A stretch of DNA of 64,000 nucleotides from Paroedura picta (lineage: Eukaryota; Chordata; Lepidosauria; Squamata; Gekkonidae): assembly GCF_049243985.1 (NCBI RefSeq), contig NC_135384.1, positions 15,310,501 through 15,374,500 of the forward strand, in the 5' to 3' direction. Below, in pieces: positions 1-11,000 of the stretch. The notes beneath the pieces are model-generated. The model did not search any database and was not told the origin of the DNA. It saw only the letters and a program-made list of their open reading frames with translations. A program made the position numbers and the translations under genes. Numbering within the stretch: the stretch's first letter is position 1; each line of letters opens with the position of its first letter.

Positions 1-269
1 ATTGGAGAGAAAGTTCCTTCCTCCAATGGAGTGATGGTAACCGAAATTTTCTCAGTGGAAAGAACTTCTGGATCCAGTCCTTGAGGTATGAAGTATAAAA
101 TATAAAACAAAAAGGGAAGTTAGTATCAAGGAACTATTTATCTAGGAGCAATTCAAATCGCCCTCTAATTTAGAATGAATTTAATTTGACATCACATTTT
201 AATCTTCCTCTACACTGGAAAGAACTATAAGATTTTGAAAAATAGCTAGAGTGTTAGATCATATGACCC

Positions 270-550
270 CCTTCTGTTAACACATTGGCTTATTTGGTGG
301 ATATTAGAATTGGGTCAAACCAGCTTTTCTAATCAGTTTCACCATATTAACTGCCTCATCACAGTCTGTAGAACGAATGGTATTTGCCCAGACAGGTCCT
401 ACAATTCCTAGCATTAAAAAAAGTTATAATATTATGAGGACAGAAAAAAATTCCTCCCACCAATGTAATAAACAGCTGAATTGTAATTTGGATAGTTTTA
501 CTTAATCAATGGGTTGCAAAGTATGAAGAATCTAGAAAAAGACGAGCTGG
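270..550. other. Non-coding stretch, unclassified
   Basis: AT-rich sequence between the start of unit A and a SINE fragment. The minus strand of 308-415 reads as about 35 open codons ending in a stop, but I cannot assign it to a family. Nothing else was recognised. Confidence 0.3.
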
Positions 551-2235
551 TTTTTATGCCCTGCATTTAAGTAACCGAAGGAGTCTCAAAGCAGCTTATC
601 ACCTTCACTTCCTTTCCCCACAACAAATATCCTGTGAGGTAGGTGGTGTTACCAGCATTGCACTTACACATGTGTCCTGTGACATGGGTGTATTAAGCCG
701 TGGGGTGTCAGGAATCAGGCTGAGCCCAGCCGGTGGAGTCCCAAGTAAAAGCGCATCAAGAATCCAACAGTCGGTTGCAAATTCTAAAGCAGAGCTTTAT
801 TAGGCAAAGTCCACAGTTAGCCAAGCATGCCAAGATCTTCCTAAGCAAAGATCTTGATAATAACAAAGTACATGGGGAACAGGTAGGGCAGATATAGGGT
901 CCACCAAATAAGGGAGGGGTGCGCAAAGGGTTTGGCGGGAGAGCGGGTAGGAATGACAAAAGGGGTCCTGTTCCCAGGCTGCCAGATGGCCAGGTGCCTT
1001 ATCGGGAGGATGGCACATTGTTGAGACTTAGCTGTCTCCGCAAGGACACTTACAGTGAGATTGATACAGTTGTTGGGGCTCCTCGCCCGCTGGGAAAGGA
1101 AGGGAGGAAACTTCTCAGAGGACAGGTTTATTGCTTTATGGCCTTGGGTTGCCTCGGCCGGAGAAAGCCTGAGAATGTGAGAATATGCAGGAGCAGTGGG
1201 GAACAGGATGGCATGAACCAGGGGGGTCATGACATGGGGTAGCAGAGCAAGAGGTCAGTAAACTAACAAAGATTGATAGATTTACACCCTCAAAGCAGAC
1301 AATAGGTATACTGTAAAATTAGTAGGTTTTTATAGAAAGAAAATAATAAAAGCAAAAATATATCTAACATACCTAGCAAGCAGTCATATAGAGAAGAACA
1401 GGATGGGGAAAAGAGGGCTCAGTATAATTATCATTCCTGTAGAGTAGAGAGTCAGAGATCAGTGACACGAGGCAGCATGAAGGGAGGTTTCAGTGGGTCC
1501 TGAGTTGGAAGGCACTCGGAGTGGCTGTGTATAGCAATGGTTTATACAGGTTTCTGGGAAGGGAGCTACGTGAGGTGGCCCCGGTGAGCACATGATGGAA
1601 TTTCCAGGGAGCAGGATGTTGAGTAATGCCCTGGCCAAGTCTGGAGATGCCCGTTGATGGGCTTTAAAAAAGTGGTTAATGGGTCTAAGAAAAGGGAGCC
1701 ATCATGTCTCAATAGGTCTAGCTGCTGGTACTTGGGGAAGAGATTTCTCATGGCTGAGGGGCCAAGCATGAGTCATATGGAAGGCAAAGTGGTTTGCCCT
1801 GTAACCCCTGGGCAAACAGTTTTGAGCCAGGCCACTGTATCAGCAATACAGTGGAGTGGGAAGGGAGTTAGGAGGAAAGCAATATTTGAGTCAAGGGATA
1901 ATTGTTTATGTAGAGGCTGCCATTCTGAGGGGTGTCTGAGGGGAAGCTCTTAAAGATGGAGTCTGACCTGGCTTGGCAGACTTTAACAGTGTCCTGGCTT
2001 TGGCTTAAGCCTAGATTATTGAGGGTGCCACCAGTTGTAGAAGACAGTATGCTGGTCTGTGAGGCAGGGGTCCTGCGATACCTAACAACGGAGTTGAGAA
2101 AACTCTGACAGGACTGTGCTGTGGGAACAGATCTGACAAGACTGTGATTAGCCCAGTGTTACCCAGCTGGCTTCATGTGGTGGAGCGGGCAATCAAACCC
2201 AGCTCACAACCACTGCATCAAGCTGATACTCTTAA
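550..2235 (-). repeat. tRNA-derived SINE, split by a large insertion
   Basis: Positions 550-652 carry the 3' half of the local tRNA SINE in reverse (caaagcagctta, then cctgtgaggtaggtgg). Positions 2092-2235 carry the 5' half (acccagctggcttcatgtgg, then the tRNA-like head). The two halves belong to one element separated by roughly 1.4 kb of other sequence. The same 5' half occurs at 12095-12240 in the second duplication unit. Confidence 0.6.
706..2087 (-). mobile_element. LTR-like fossil (putative solo LTR) inserted in a SINE
   Basis: On the minus strand the segment starts TGTTAGG and ends CCTGACA. Close to the terminal end it has an AATAAAG signal followed by CTCTGC, as in an LTR with a polyadenylation site. 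I saw no capsid, polymerase or envelope coding, so it is at most a lone terminal repeat. Much of it recurs at 11615-12094, so the insertion predates the local duplication. No convincing target-site duplication was seen, so the LTR assignment is tentative. Confidence 0.35.
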
Positions 2236-2924
2236 GATGATGAGGGCTCTAAGGAGGAGAAATAGGCAAAAAATGATACAAAACTGACCATGTTAGAAAG
2301 AAAGAAGCCCCATGTCTCACCCACTACATACTACAAGGAAGTAAGCTTACCTTACTGGCTCCAAATAAGAGGCATGTGGACGGTGTCTGATCGTATTTAT
2401 CCTTTGTGTAAGTAGTATAAAATATAATACCAGTAAGAGGAAGGCAATAATATACTGTCATACAAAGTTATGCTATCAATAAAACAATCTCTCTTTTTAT
2501 TTAATAAGTTATACTTTGCTAACAATGAGGATAAACTCGGTTTGTTCATTTGTTTTTAAGTCTTCATCTTGGACTACCACCTTACATTTCCCCAAGAAAT
2601 GCAGTGCCATTTTGCATTGGGAAATAATATCTCAGAGACTGTTTTGTGCCTCTTGGGTTTTGACAGAATTAGTCTCAGGTGAGCATATGAAGAGACATGT
2701 AAAAAGGAAAGGAATAAAATGGGCTCATTTAAGGAAATAGTTGAATATTCCCAAATGACAGTGCACCGCTCTGAGTCCAGAGTCAAAGTCCAACATTGTG
2801 ATGAAGTTGAACATTTCCCAGAGCTACAAAGATAGCAAAAAAAAATGCCCCCTTTAAGTGCTGTCACTCATAGTTTACACACAGCACCTGAAGTGTACAA
2901 GAAAAACAAGGGATAATTCTCAAT

Positions 2925-3090
2925 TAGAATCATAGTATCATAGAGTTGGAAGGGTCCTCCTGGATTATCTAGTCCAACCCCCTGCATTATGCAGGACACT
3001 CACAACCCCATTGCTCATCCACTGTAACCTGCCACCCCCTTGAATCTTCACATAATCAGCCTCTCCATCAGATGACTTGACAATTCCTGT
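2925..3090 (-). mobile_element. CR1 LINE 3' end fragment
   Basis: Reverse of the CR1 tail, with the AGAATCATAG repeat, then agagttggaaggg and ctagtccaaccccctgc. The sequence after that differs from the young CR1s of this window, so it is another subfamily. The matching place in the second unit (11435-11455) lacks it. Confidence 0.75.
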
Positions 3091-3599
3091 ATCTTTCAGA
3101 CTCTCATCAGAAATTCTGGATGATGGGCACAGTGATACACCCGGAGAGCATAGTGGCTAAAAGAATGTTCAGATCTCATTCACAAGGTTACAAGATGGTC
3201 AGAGCCTTAGTCCCCCACATCAAGAGCCTTTCAGTCGTCGTCTCCCACATCTAATACAACAAAAAATAATCCTGACAGCTGTAATACTTTCCATGACGAG
3301 TCATGTATGTTGGTCGCTTTAAATGTAAAAAGCGCTTTGCAGTTCTATGTTATTATTAAGTGGCATCCATATTAATTTGGTGAGTCAAAAGTCCTTGCTT
3401 CTATTTGTGTTATTATATGTCATTGTGAATACCCCTTATCTGATAGCATCCCATCGCAATGGCTTTAACCCAACAGCACAACAATACATATTTCATATTT
3501 GATATTGTTGTAAAGATTGTACCAGAACATTTCAAACATATTCGTTTCAATGAGAGAACTTTTGTCCATGAAAACTCCTTGACAAACTATTTTGCAGTT

Positions 3600-3825
3600 T
3601 AACATAACAGTTTCACAGTCAGAGTAGTTCAGCAGTGGAATAGGCTGCCTAAGGAGGTGGTCAGCTCCCCCTCACTGGCAGTCTTCAAGCAAAGGTTGGA
3701 TACACACTTTTCTTGGATGCTTTAGGATGCTTAGGGCTGATCCTGCATTGAGCAGGGGGTTGGACTAGATGGCCTGTTAGGCCCCTTCCAACTCTATGAT
3801 TCTGTGATTCTATGATAATAATGAA
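3600..3825 (+). mobile_element. CR1 LINE 3' end, 5'-truncated
   Basis: Carries the last part of the CR1 ORF2 (decodes as VQQWNRLPKEV, then SLAVFKQRLDTHFSWML), the short 3' UTR and the ATTCTATGATAAT tail. It lies inside a segment (about 3425-3880) that has no counterpart in the second duplication unit. Confidence 0.85.
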
Positions 3826-4619
3826 AGTTTGAATAATGAAAAATTAATTTAAGACAAATATATGAGAGGAATAATGAACTGGACTAACAGATATGTAATT
3901 CCGGTAATACTCTTACACAAGGAGGAACATAGAGAAGGAAATGACTACATATAGGATATAAGGGTGATCAAGATTCATAATTACCAATATGGATGTCGGG
4001 CAAACTGGAAAGGAGCAGAGCGATTTGAATGCTAATAAATGTTTTGAGAAGAGCAGAATTACAGTGTTTATTTACATAGTGATTATAATTTCATGCTGCT
4101 CTTCTTCTGAATACCTTATAATAAGTTCCTTTTGGTTCAACAATGGTCTCAAAGTAGCATTGTACAAAGAAAGAAGGAAGTCGTTTCACAGGAAAAAAGT
4201 ATGTCGTGTGTTATGTTCATTCCTTGTCCCATTGTTACCTGATCGGTTTAATCATCAAAAAATCCACTATCGAAAATTAAACAAAGTGAGCCTTAGAACA
4301 TACTCTGGCATGATGCAACCATTATTTTTACAGTCGCCTTGGGTGTATTTTATTACAGTGATTGACATAAAATACTTATTAATACAGTAATTGACCAAAT
4401 TAAAAATCCCATCAATATAAGACATAGACTATGCAATACAATCCAAGTTACAAGATTAGGAGTTAACACAAAATATTACCCATTTTGATAAAACATATCA
4501 TATATTATGGTGGAACCTGCATCAAAGAAAAGATTTTCTAAATATTCAGGCATTCACATTCTACATACACAATTTTTCTGGAAGGATCCAGTAAATTTAG
4601 CCTAAAGAACAGCAGAGGG

Positions 4620-4710
4620 TACAAGAACATTAAAAGGTACAAGAGCTTTGTACATTTAAAGGTACAAGAACATTTATAGGTACAAGAACATTGTACCTTT
4701 AAAGGGTAAA
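4620..4710. repeat. Short tandem repeat, ggtacaagaacatt unit
   Basis: The motif ggtacaagaacatt recurs with small changes four to five times. The second unit has only a reduced trace (near 14150), so this array expanded after the duplication. Confidence 0.6.
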
Positions 4711-4914
4711 CAATCTCCTATAGTTAAAATTCTGTAAGCAAATATATGATTTCATTGTTATCCCACTGAGGGTGTTGAAATCAAATTGAGGGTTCCTAAT
4801 TCTGCCTTTCAATGTCTATTTTAGAAAAAAATTAGGACCATTTTAATAGGGTCCAGTGACTAAAAAAATTCCTTGGAGGCCATCTTCTTTCAAAATCTCC
4901 TACTGTTAAAATTC

Positions 4915-5520
4915 GGTAAAAAAATTAGCGGCCATGGACTTAACGTGGCTGCCATTGATGATGTGGGGGCAGCCTGAAGACTGACGAACCACGTAGGAAC
5001 CTGCCGCTGGCTGCATGCTCGGGAGGTGGGAGCACGCACATGTCTTTAAAAGGACCACGTGTGCCGGCCCTAGCCCACTTCCGCTCCTGGCAGCCAAGTA
5101 GCTTCCCTCCCTCCCCTTTGTTAAAGCTTTGGTTACATGTTCCTGTTGTGTGTATCCCTGTCACATTCAGTTTAGGCATGGTAAGAGCCTGTTGCATCCT
5201 GGACTCCTTGAAGGCTGGGGGTCTCCTTAAGAAGATCAGCTAAGATCGAGCACGGCCTACCCAGCTAGGTGGCCAGGAGCTTGTAGCTAAGTGACCCACG
5301 GGGCCCAAACTGAGGTTGACACATGGTAGGGTTCGATAGGGTTGCTTCCTGGTAAGGGATTCCAGATGAGGAGGACCTGTTCTACTGGCTGGGATGGAGT
5401 GGCTCCCAAGGCATCCCTGGATCCTCAGATTGAACAGCTGGACAGCTGAGGGGTCAGGCTACTTACCACGCAAGGCCAGCCCTGTGCAGAGTGGTATAAT
5501 AAAATCAGGTGCGGCCATAT
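4915..5520 (+). mobile_element. LTR-like dispersed repeat, fossil
   Basis: Member of a family seen several times here (14205-14820, 34640-35415, 48345-49105, with pieces at 10832 and 43470). Shared landmarks in order are a TTTAAAAG or TATAAAG box, gcttccctccctccc, gcctgttg, cccagctgggaggccaggggct and a final AATAAA signal. The layout resembles a solo LTR. No coding parts were seen. It is shared with the second unit, so it predates the duplication. Confidence 0.4.
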
Positions 5521-5830
5521 TTAAGCCAAAAAAGTGAGTTTGAATTGCCACCCTGCTAATCAAATTGCCACCCTGCTAATCAAATATGATTTCACTCTTA
5601 TCCCATCAAAGGTACTTAAATCAAATTGACGGTTCCTAATTCTGCTTATGTCAAATATTTTTGTTTGCTTTAGGACCTATTTAACTTGTGTGTAGTACAG
5701 TGACTAAAAAAGTCTTTAGAGGACACCTTCCTCTGCCACAATAACAAAAACTTGTCCTGCATCATACTGCAGGTAAGGCCAGTTGAATAGCAAGGATTTC
5801 ACAGAACTCCCTCTCTCTCTTAAATATTTA

Positions 5831-6763
5831 TCATTTTGAAGGCCTTAACTTTAACACTGTTCTCTTGAGAGCCCCTTTAACGTCCTGGTTTCTCAGACTG
5901 TAGATAATGGGATTCAATATTGGAGTAATCACTGAATAGAAAAGAGAGAGGAGTTTGTCCACATTCAGAGAGTAAGTTGATTTTGGGCGTATGTATATGA
6001 AAATGGCTGTGCCATAGAATAACGAGACGACAATGAGGTGTGAGGAGCAGGTGGAGAAAGCCTTCTGCCTGCTTTTGGCTGATTTCATCCTTAGGATGGT
6101 GGCGATGATTTGGGAATAGGACAAGAGGATCAGCATGAAGGGCAACAGGATCACAAACGCAGCTGCTCCAATGATTTGGACTTCATTCCAATAAGTGTCT
6201 CCACACACCAGCTCTAACACTGGCTGGATTTCACAGAAGAAGTGGTTGATGACATTGGAATCGCAGAAAGGAAGGGTGAAAATGAAGGTGGTGTGACCCA
6301 CAGCCACTAAGCTGCCACAGGTCCAGGACAGGGCAGCAAGCTGAACACACACCCTCTTTCTCATGATGACGGGGTAACGCAGAGGATTGCATATAGCAAC
6401 GTAGCGATCATAGGCCATGAAGGCTAGGAGGCAGCACTCCGTAGCTCCAAAGAAGAGGAAGAAATACATTTGAGCGGCACAGGCACGTAAGGAGATGGTT
6501 TTATCCAGAGCAAGGATGTTATCCAGCATCTTGGGAATGGTGACAGAAGTGTAGCAGATCTCTAAGAAAGATAAGTTTCTGAGGAAAAAGTACATAGGAG
6601 TGGAGAGGGCCGAGTCAACAATAACAATGACAATAATGAGGAGATTGCCAAGTACTGTGGCGATGTAAATGCACAAGAAGATGACAAAGAAGAGAATTCG
6701 CCATTTGGGAGCATTTGAGAAGCCAAGTAAAATAAAAGTCTTCACTGAGGTGACATTTTCCAT
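5831..6763 (-). CDS. Olfactory receptor, class II, OR10-like (copy A)
   Basis: Seven-helix odorant receptor of the rhodopsin-like GPCR class, expected in the cilia of olfactory neurons and coupled to a Golf-type G protein. The single coding exon gives 310 residues, the usual OR length. Visible hallmarks are an N-glycosylation site at N3, GN at 39-40, PMYFFL at 56-61, MAYDRYVAIC at 116-125, the loop-2 cysteines, KAFSTCSSH at 234-242 and PILNPIIY at 281-288. The start MENVTSV is typical. A candidate 3' splice site (TTTTATTTTCAG) lies about 64 bases upstream, as expected for an untranslated first exon. It is the tandem duplicate of the gene at 15136 (about 23 differences by my count). Intact. 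The subfamily call rests on the CAAQMYFFLFF and TECCLLAFMAYDR stretches and is less sure than the OR call. Confidence 0.95.
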   Translation of the reverse strand: MENVTSVKTFILLGFSNAPKWRILFFVIFLCIYIATVLGNLLIIVIVIVDSALSTPMYFFLRNLSFLEICYTSVTIPKMLDNILALDKTISLRACAAQMYFFLFFGATECCLLAFMAYDRYVAICNPLRYPVIMRKRVCVQLAALSWTCGSLVAVGHTTFIFTLPFCDSNVINHFFCEIQPVLELVCGDTYWNEVQIIGAAAFVILLPFMLILLSYSQIIATILRMKSAKSRQKAFSTCSSHLIVVSLFYGTAIFIYIRPKSTYSLNVDKLLSLFYSVITPILNPIIYSLRNQDVKGALKRTVLKLRPSK

Positions 6764-6954
6764 GATTTCTTCTTTTGCATGCTTTGACTGATTGGTTGGG
6801 AAGAGATGGAAATATATGACTATATATCTGAAAATAAAATGTTAAAAGAAACATTGTTCATATTCTTTTCAATCTAGAAGAAGAAATTTGATTTTTATAC
6901 CTTGGTTTTCACTACCTGAAGAAATCTCCATGTGGCTGACAATTGCCTTCCCTT

Positions 6955-7080
6955 CATCTCCCAGCTCTAACTGGACTGTGACTCACTCAAGATCATCCAG
7001 CTGGCTGTAATTGGAGGACCAGGGAATTAAATATGGCCCTCCAAATTGGAAGTCACCACTCTTAACCGCTACACCAAAAG
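6955..7080 (-). repeat. tRNA-derived SINE fragment
   Basis: Reverse of the SINE head, ending in ccactcttaaccgctacacc, with catccagctggctg before it. Its counterpart in unit B (16265-16565) is interrupted by a CR1 tail. Confidence 0.6.
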
Positions 7081-7284
7081 TGTGGGATCATATTATGTAC
7101 ATTTAAATCTTTCCTACCTCTGAAATAAAGGTTGATGACGTCTTTGGCTCTTTCACAGTAGACTGAGTCAGGGCAGGAATTAGGGTATTTTGATAACTCC
7201 TGCAGCCACCCATGAGACCAAATCCTCAGTGAGCAATAGCAATTTGTTCTGCTAATCATACTGAGGCAAATCCCAAGTAGTTTT

Positions 7285-7485
7285 GTGTGTGAACAAGAGA
7301 TGAATGGAGTATAGGCGTCTTCATTTGAACTACATCTGGAGACCTAGGTTTAAATCCTAACTCTGCAAAGGGAACTTGCAGGGTGACCTGGGCAAGCCAC
7401 TTTCTCACCTGGAGTGGCCAGCATGGGAAATTCTTGGAGAATAAGGGACAATGCCTTGTGAAGGTGGAATTTGAGAAAGGCTCAT
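7285..7485 (+). repeat. tRNA-related SINE fragment, old
   Basis: Contains a B-box-like ggtttaaatcc, then ctctgcaaaggg and gggtgacctgggcaagccac, the order used by the local tRNA SINEs. Similar stretches lie at 9195-9390 and 16790-16930. Confidence 0.45.
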
Positions 7486-7574
7486 CATTTTTATTCATTT
7501 TATTTATTTGTTTGTTATTTGTATACCTCCACTCTCCAATCATACTTGTGGCAGTTCACAATAAAACAATGAAA

Positions 7575-7985
7575 ACCAGTACGACCCCATAAAAGGCTTG
7601 TTTCATTTCCTTGTTCCTTAATCTGTAGATCATTGGATTGAGCACTGTGGACCACAGTGATGATTTTGTTCATTTTAAAGGAAGAACGGGAGGTTGGACA
7701 TACATACAAGAAGATGACTGTCCCATGCTTAGAATGTGCTTAGAATCACCATAGCACAAAGCAGGAAAACAGTCTTTTGGATAATTGATGTGTCTATATA
7801 GGTCAGGCTTAAGAGTGGGGGTATGTCACAAAAGAAATGGTTTATTTCATTTCCACAAAAGGGAAAGTTTATCGACATAACGGAGGCAACTAAAGGAGAC
7901 AGGTAGCCCTCTGTCCAGCAACCGATCACTAGGCGCACACACACTCTTTTTTTCTTGATTGTGGAGTATCTGAGAGGATACTCAA
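7575..7985 (-). pseudogene. Olfactory receptor pseudogene fragment
   Basis: Reading from 7985 downwards, the minus strand gives LEYPLRYSTIKKKRVCVRL (the segment after DRYVAIC), then INFPFCGNEINHFFCDIPPL (loop 2) and LLCAMVILSTF (helix 5). Helix 6 is missing. A piece with MYVCPTSRSSFKMNKII and finally LNPMIYRLRNKEMKQAF (helix 7) follow. A stop after helix 5 and a frameshift after MNKIITVVHS break it, and everything before the intracellular loop 2 region is absent. It resembles the OR6/OR10 type rather than a piece of the intact neighbour at 5831. No matching copy was seen in unit B. Confidence 0.8.
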
Positions 7986-8551
7986 GATGGCGTCCAGATA
8001 GAAACTCCGGTTATCTCGCTCCGCAAGTTTTATTTTATTTTGTTTTCCTATAAGCCTAATTCGAACTGCAAATTGCCTTTGCAACAAGGAGTCAGGGCTT
8101 TGTGAACTGCCTTGGAAGTTTTTAAGAACTCTTCAGCCCAGGCTGCCAACATTACAGTTCCTGGTAGGATTTTATCTTTGTCTTAATTTATCAAGAGGAG
8201 TCTCAACCCCCACAGCCTTGAATTGAGCTGAAGAACACTAAGGACCTTGCTCAAAGCCAGGAACAGCTATCTTGGAGGGCAGTAGGATTTTAGATGCATC
8301 TGGTGGCTCAACTTTGATTAGAATTTTATTTTTTTACTGGAGAACTATATTGAAAGAAAGTAGCAAATCCTTTAATTAGCAGCTAATGGCAGTCAGCTGT
8401 CTGAGTTCTGAGGGGGCGCTGTGACAGAGAGCTGGCACCCAAAGCCACCTAGGAATTTGAAGCTAGTTCCACATAATTAGGAAGGGGGAAATGAATTTGT
8501 GTTTTGAAAGATTCATAGTAAAGAATCTTCCATTAGTAATTTTTTTCTAAC
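7986..8551. other. Non-coding stretch, unclassified
   Basis: Moderately AT-rich spacer joining the OR remnant to the start of unit B. No open frame, tail or terminal repeat was recognised. It may itself be old repeat sequence. Confidence 0.3.
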
Positions 8552-8815
8552 ATTGGAGAGAAAGCTCCTTCTTCCAATGGAGTGATTGTAACAGAAATTT
8601 TCTCAGTGGAAAGAACTTCTGGATCCAGTCCTTGATGTATGTATAAAATATAAAACAAAAAGAGAAATTAGTATCAAGGAACTATTTATCTAGGAGCCCT
8701 CAAATTGCCCTCAAATTTTGAATGAATTAAATTTGACATCAGATTTTAATCTTCCTCCACACTGGAAACAACTATAAGATTTTGAACAATTGCTAGAGTG
8801 TTAGATCATATTAGA

Positions 8816-9130
8816 AAGCTTCACTGGATCCTATCATTAATGTTATCTTTTTGTATTAAACAGGACCCAAGCAAGAGAAGAGGCTTATTCTAAATGACAA
8901 TTGTACTTTCTCCAAGAAGGCTTCCTTACTCCTTCTAACTTAGTGGAAGACAATGATAAGATCATTTCCGATAACATTAAGAAGAAACATATTGCACTTT
9001 AGCAAGCTGGGCTGGAGGTCCTCTGGAAACCACATGCTGTCTTTATATGAATTTGAAAATGTACATCAGGTATGCAAATGAATAGGCTGCTTGGGATGTT
9101 TTGGCTTTGGAAAATGCCATGGATGTGAAG
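8816..9130. other. Non-coding stretch, unclassified
   Basis: Sequence after the duplicated 265-base block. No long open frame and no recognisable repeat end. It may belong to an old LINE, but I cannot show this. Confidence 0.25.
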
Positions 9131-9131
9131 G

Positions 9132-9188
9132 TGTAACTCGCATATAAGCTGACCCGCATATAAGCCGAGGCACCTAATTACACCACAA
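9132..9188 (+). repeat. MITE-like fragment with gcatataagc repeats
   Basis: Contains two copies of gcatataagc, then gaggcacctaattacacc and a short A run. Similar 'TATAAGCCGA' segments are widespread as fragments of non-autonomous DNA transposons in vertebrates. Only one end is seen. Confidence 0.4.
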
Positions 9189-9194
9189 AATGCT

Positions 9195-9390
9195 GGAATA
9201 TAGGTGTCTTCATTAGAACTAGATCTGAAGACCCAGGTTTAGATCTTTACTCTGCCAAGGTAACTTGCAGGGTGACCTGGGCAAGTCACTGTCTCAGCTA
9301 GAGTTGCCAGCTCCAGAATGGCTTATTCTTGGAGAATAAGTACAATGCCTTGTGAAGGTAGAATTTGAGAAAGGCTCATCATATATATAA
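9195..9390 (+). repeat. tRNA-related SINE fragment, old
   Basis: Third copy of the segment at 7285 and 16790, with acccaggtttagatc and gggtgacctgggcaagtcac. Its extra presence upstream of the OR gene in unit B suggests either an independent SINE insertion or an older duplication step. Confidence 0.45.
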
Positions 9391-9778
9391 AGCCATAGTG
9401 TCCTCTTCCAATTCTTCTATGGAGGCTCATGATTCTTCTGGGTTCCACAGTGATATGGGGAATTTTAGGATCCCAGACACATCCTACTTTGAGGCCACAG
9501 TTGAAGCCTGGAATGTGAAGCTTCTCAAAGCTATGAATAAGATTGTTTCTCATTGGTCTCTCCTGCTCTTAGTGCAGAATCCAGCTCTGTGGTCTTCTGC
9601 AGATCTTGGTGAAACAAAGAGGATTGAAAAATATTTAGAAAGACACTGCTGTAAAACTCACACTACATCCATCAGAGCATTGAAAGACCCATAAAGTGAT
9701 GGAAATCAATGCAAAAAAATGCTATTTCCCTGCCATCTTTGCATAAACTAGTCCATGATCACCAGAATTGTTTTAAGC

Positions 9779-9865
9779 AGTGGTTCTCAACCTTCCTAAT
9801 GCTGTGACACTTTAATACAATTCCTCGTGGTAACCCCGAACCATAAAATTACGTGTGAAGATCCA
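9779..9865 (+). mobile_element. hAT-type DNA transposon terminal fragment
   Basis: Starts cagtggttctcaacc, a classic terminal repeat of non-autonomous hAT (Charlie or SPIN-like) elements, followed by taatgctgtgac and aaccataaaatta as in such elements. The opposite terminal repeat was not found, so only the left end survives. Confidence 0.6.
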
Positions 9866-10064
9866 TTGTTCATGATTGTATATGAATCCCCCTCCCCCGG
9901 GTTTCTCAGTTCAGTTCTGCCTCTTGTCCCATCATGCCGATCTCGCTATTTTCCACTGCTCCAGACAGATGAAGACTCTATCTCGATCTACACCGAAAGG
10001 CTGTTGTGTGGATGGTGCCCCCACCCGACCAAGCTGCTTGCCTTGTCACGACCCCCAGGTTGTA

Positions 10065-10215
10065 TCCAGGTGCTAGAGCTTGGTGGTGGGAAGAGAAAGG
10101 GGAGGGGGTGCCTAGTCTGTAAGTACATGGGGTTGAAAGTGTGTGTCGTGTGGGAGGTGGTGATGGCATGGTGGCAAATGTGGACATGGGTGTGGAGATA
10201 TGGGTGTCAAGAACC
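10065..10215 (+). repeat. Dispersed repeat shared with 34085-34290
   Basis: The order ttgtatccagg, gtgctagagcttgg, gggaagagaaaggg, then GT/GG-rich sequence with catggtggcaa is repeated in reverse at 34085-34290. Family unknown. It has a G-rich strand and no coding. Confidence 0.5.
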
Positions 10216-10229
10216 TGTGGTGTGGAATG

Positions 10230-10798
10230 TTCATTGAGTATGGGAGTGGACTGACCTTTGGGAATTTTGGCATAGTGGTTACAGATGAGCTTTCCAGAGC
10301 CATGTCTTCAGATATGTGAAGGGGAAATCAGACTGGAGACTCTTCTTAGGGGAAGATTACATGGCAACCAATTCCCCCCAGTTCTGCATCATTGCCCTTC
10401 TTTTGTGAATTAGGCCACAGACACCGAAATGTCCCCCTGCCCTAATCCACACGGGGTAGTCACAGGACACAGGTGTCCACCCTGCTCCTTCTGTCTGCAT
10501 TTTTTTACTGTAGATAAAAACCCATCTGAGGGCTTGCTGGGAGGAAGAGGCGACCACCCACAGGCCCTCTACTTTGCATGCTGATGGAACACAGCATATT
10601 TTCTGATGGAATGCAACACATCAAGGACAGGAGCCATGTCGACTTTTGCATGGGTCTTGCCCTCTTCGCCATGGACACTGCGGGAGCTGATTTCCTCCCA
10701 CCCGCACTATGCTGTTGTATTTGTTTGGGGTTTTGAGTTGTGTGTTTTGTTCAATAAAAGTTCAATAAAAATTTTGTTCAAAAAAAAAATAAAAGTCC
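10230..10798 (+). other. Possible retroposed sequence with A-rich end
   Basis: The segment ends with two AATAAA-type signals (ttcaataaaagttcaataaa) and an A run at about 10781-10790, as a retroposed transcript would. No protein family was recognised and no target-site duplication was identified. It is absent from unit A. Confidence 0.3.
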
Positions 10799-10831
10799 CA
10801 GATGCAGATTTGCATGGTATGTAGCTTGTTG

Positions 10832-11000
10832 GCAGAGATCCAGAGTGCGATCGGACTCCCGGGTGTTTGGGGCCTTCCTATGAAGCGGCGTGTACATAAG
10901 TGTGCCTTACCCAGCTGGGAGGCCAGGGGCTCTTTTGCCAGGTGGCCTGGGGGTAGTCAAATCAGGTTGGCACTTGGTGGCTCCCGCATAGGTCTCTTGT
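10832..11000 (+). mobile_element. LTR-like dispersed repeat, partial fossil
   Basis: Shares cccagctgggaggccagggg, gccaggtggcctggggg and ggtggctcc with the family at 34640 and 48345. Only the middle portion is present. Confidence 0.4.

Larger units (their letters stand above)
1..8551. repeat. Tandem segmental duplication, unit A
   Basis: This is the first of two diverged direct copies of a block of about 8.5 kb. Positions 1-270 match 8552-8815, 2458-3180 match 10998-11550, 4390-5800 match 13440-15110, the OR gene at 5831 matches that at 15136, and 7080-7480 match 16560-16930. All matches are on the same strand. Unit A has CR1 insertions near 2925 and 3600 that are absent from unit B. The left edge lies outside the window, so the true unit length is unknown. 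The matches were made by eye. Confidence 0.75.

Noticed and set aside
308-415. Protein-like 35-codon stretch on the minus strand (contains GPVWANTIRSTDCDEAVN)
   Set aside because: Too short and matches no family I can name. There is no supporting exon structure, so it could be chance or a remnant of a retroposed gene.
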